A DNA stretch of 7,397 nt from Bacteriovoracaceae bacterium UBA4097. GTDB lineage: Bacteria > Bdellovibrionota > Bacteriovoracia > Bacteriovoracales > Bacteriovoracaceae. A program made the position numbers and the translations under genes. The notes beneath the pieces were generated by a model, which was given only the letters and a program-made list of their open reading frames with translations, ran no database searches and was not told where the DNA came from. The number at the start of each line of letters is the position of its first letter. The first letter of the stretch is position 1. The DNA is taken from assembly GCA_002381765.1 (NCBI GenBank), contig DFXX01000049.1, forward strand, positions 1-7,397, in the 5' to 3' direction. Positions 6,252-7,397 of the stretch are shown piece after piece.

Positions 6252-6280
6252 ATTAAACTAACTTTAACGAGGAGTGCCAA
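6252..6280 (-). promoter_or_regulatory. Sigma-70-like promoter of the porin gene
   Basis: On the minus strand TTGGCA (6280-6275, 5 of 6 to TTGACA) is separated by exactly 17 bases from TTTAAT (6257-6252, 5 of 6 to TATAAT). Transcription would begin near 6245, leaving a short leader that still includes AAGGAG ahead of ATG 6231. A direct repeat, ACATTG at 6291-6286 and 6283-6278 (8-base period), overlaps the -35 and could be a regulator site. Confidence 0.65.
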
Positions 6281-6330
6281 TGTTGCAATGTAGCGTTTTT
6301 GCCTAGTCGAACTTATTCCTCTAGGAAAAG

Positions 6331-6825
6331 CTAAGCAGCCGCCTTGAGATTAGTCGGAGCATGAGCATGCCCGTGACCATCCAGGATTTGCTTAGGATCG
6401 ATCCACATGGATAGTTTATCATCATGCTGAAGTATTCCCAGGAAATGGGCCGAAGCCCCTTCACTATCCGGTACTGGCTTGATTTGTTCGTCACTTACGT
6501 TAAGAACTTTTTGAATCGAATCCACTACGATACCTACCATTCTCTCTTCCAAATCGAAGATAATAACAGCGTTTTGAGAAGCATCCTTATTCGGTGTGAT
6601 CCCCAACTTCTTACGAAGATCAATGACCGTCAGAACTAAACCTCTGAGGTTGATGAGACCGCAAACATAAGACGGAGCCTTAGGAATAGGTGTCACTTCA
6701 GGAGGAGTAATAACTTCTCTTACCTTAAGTAAGGTCACAGCATAACTTTCTTGACCTAGATTAAACTCAAGAAATCTTTTCGATTCATTTGTTTTCGAGT
6801 CATCTTGATTATTAAACATACTCAT
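6331..6825 (-). CDS. cheW: Chemotaxis coupling protein CheW
   Basis: Cytoplasmic adaptor of 164 residues that links chemoreceptors to CheA in the polar array. After a polar N-terminal tail (1-15) the CheW-like fold covers about 16-148, with FNLGQESYAV, VREVI, and the highly conserved INLRG motif at 58-62 (R61 is the receptor/CheA-contact arginine by family alignment). DLRKKLG (69-75), VGIVVDSIQKVLNV (97-110) and the last strand before WIDPKQIL complete it. The tail after 148 is unusual: DGHGHAHAP with three alternate histidines (151, 153, 155), then KAAA. ATG 6825 has AAGGA six bases upstream and lies 14 bases after the CheA stop, so cheA and cheW form one operon. An ATG two codons later is a possible alternative. 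CheV is excluded because there is no receiver domain. Confidence 0.95.
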   Translation of the reverse strand: MSMFNNQDDSKTNESKRFLEFNLGQESYAVTLLKVREVITPPEVTPIPKAPSYVCGLINLRGLVLTVIDLRKKLGITPNKDASQNAVIIFDLEERMVGIVVDSIQKVLNVSDEQIKPVPDSEGASAHFLGILQHDDKLSMWIDPKQILDGHGHAHAPTNLKAAA

Positions 6826-6839
6826 TTGTCTTCCTTTTA

Positions 6840-7397
6840 TTAAGCAGCTCTTTGTGTTTCTCTATTCATTGCAATCTCTTTTCTCAAGTGACGAGAATAG
6901 AGATTGAGAAGATCTATAATAAGAGATGGTTTACCATCACCTAAAATCGTTGTTCCCATCACTCCTTGTTTATTAAGGATTTCAGCTGTAGGTGGTTTCA
7001 CCACAACTTGCTGTTGTCTGATGATGTCATTGATGGCAACAGCGAAAGTATGATCATTATGTCTTACGATTAAGGCTATTCCGGATTTAATTGTCTTAGT
7101 TATAGTTCCCCAGTCTTCTTCAAGTGTGAAGAGAGGAATAACTTCATTTCTAAGTTTTAGATAAGGCTTTCGTCCGGTGATGGCCGTGATAGCTCCTTCC
7201 TCAATCTTGATAACTTCCTGAACTTGGGCCTTAGGAACAACCAATTTCTGACCGCCGGCTTCAATCAACATGCCGTCAATGATGGCCAGAGTAAGTGGCA
7301 ACATCAGTCTAAAGCAGCTACCAGAACCTACCTTCGAGCGTACCTTGATCTCTCCACCAAGTTCTGAAATATTAGTCTTAACAACATCCATTCCCAC
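6840..7397 (-). CDS. cheA: Chemotaxis histidine kinase CheA, C-terminal part (5' end outside the window)
   Basis: This is the last 185 codons of the chemotaxis sensor kinase, which autophosphorylates and passes phosphate to CheY/CheB. The fragment begins in the HATPase domain. GMDVV at the edge (preceded by GTG, in-frame valine) is the G1-type ATP-lid motif usually written GxGVGMDVV, and GSGSCFRLMLPLTLAI (24-39) is the last nucleotide-binding segment; CheA usually has GKGT-T here, so GSGSC is a mild variant. Residues about 40-170 are the P5 regulatory domain, a CheW-like fold that binds CheW and receptors, with VPKAQVQEVI and the conserved GxxxLGDGKPSLIIDL strand. The end is HLRKEIAMNRETQRAA. 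The P1 phosphotransfer and P3 dimer domains lie beyond 7397. The GTG at 7397 is an internal codon, not the start. Confidence 0.95.
   Translation of the reverse strand: MGMDVVKTNISELGGEIKVRSKVGSGSCFRLMLPLTLAIIDGMLIEAGGQKLVVPKAQVQEVIKIEEGAITAITGRKPYLKLRNEVIPLFTLEEDWGTITKTIKSGIALIVRHNDHTFAVAINDIIRQQQVVVKPPTAEILNKQGVMGTTILGDGKPSLIIDLLNLYSRHLRKEIAMNRETQRAA

Noticed and set aside
6260..6283. TTGGCAC as a sigma-54 promoter for the porin
   Set aside because: The required GC of the -12 element is absent at the correct spacing (GTTAA is found), whereas a 17-base spaced sigma-70-like pair fits well.
6297..6330. CCTAG/CTAGG and TTCC/GGAA repeats after cheW as an intrinsic terminator
   Set aside because: Stems of only 4-5 bases and no T run on the minus strand.

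Overview
This 7.4 kb window has moderate-to-low GC. It looks like chromosomal DNA of a motile Gram-negative bacterium, most likely a member of the Bdellovibrionota (Bacteriovorax/Peredibacter-like predatory bacteria). The best clue is the chemoreceptor signalling tip, FQTKLLSFN..VEAARAGEHGKGFAVVA, a variant I associate with Bdellovibrio-type receptors. The outer-membrane porin and Sec-exported proteins confirm an outer membrane. The taxonomic call is an inference; no rRNA or other marker gene is present.

Left part, plus strand (1-2841). A 168-base leader precedes a small secreted protein of unknown function (169-777), which is closed by a strong intrinsic terminator (787-822). Thirteen bases after the terminator's T run starts a YegS/diacylglycerol-kinase-type lipid kinase (836-1816). 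It overlaps by ATGA an extended short-chain dehydrogenase/reductase (1813-2841) whose sequence resembles reductases acting on lipid or acyl substrates. The kinase and reductase form a translationally coupled pair that probably modifies a lipid.

Middle, minus strand (2838-3281). A compact SET-domain protein, a putative lysine methyltransferase of 116 residues, converges on the reductase gene with a 4-base overlap. Its complete domain can only be translated if initiation occurs at a non-standard codon, best the ATT at 3188-3186 behind a perfect AGGAGG. A gene caller would otherwise truncate it to 73 residues or miss it. Upstream of it lies the hairpin terminator of the chemoreceptor gene.

Right part, minus strand (3282-7397). 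In transcription order this is a chemotaxis locus: the C-terminal part of CheA (cut by the window edge), CheW, an outer-membrane porin of the phosphate-selective O/P type with its own good sigma-70-like promoter, and a two-TM chemoreceptor with a 4-helix-bundle-like sensor and no recognisable HAMP domain. CheA, CheW and the receptor are the three parts of a chemosensory core unit. All three end in two or three alanines, which may be a proteolysis signal. There is no mobile element, CRISPR array, tRNA or rRNA, and no gene-free stretch over 300 bases.
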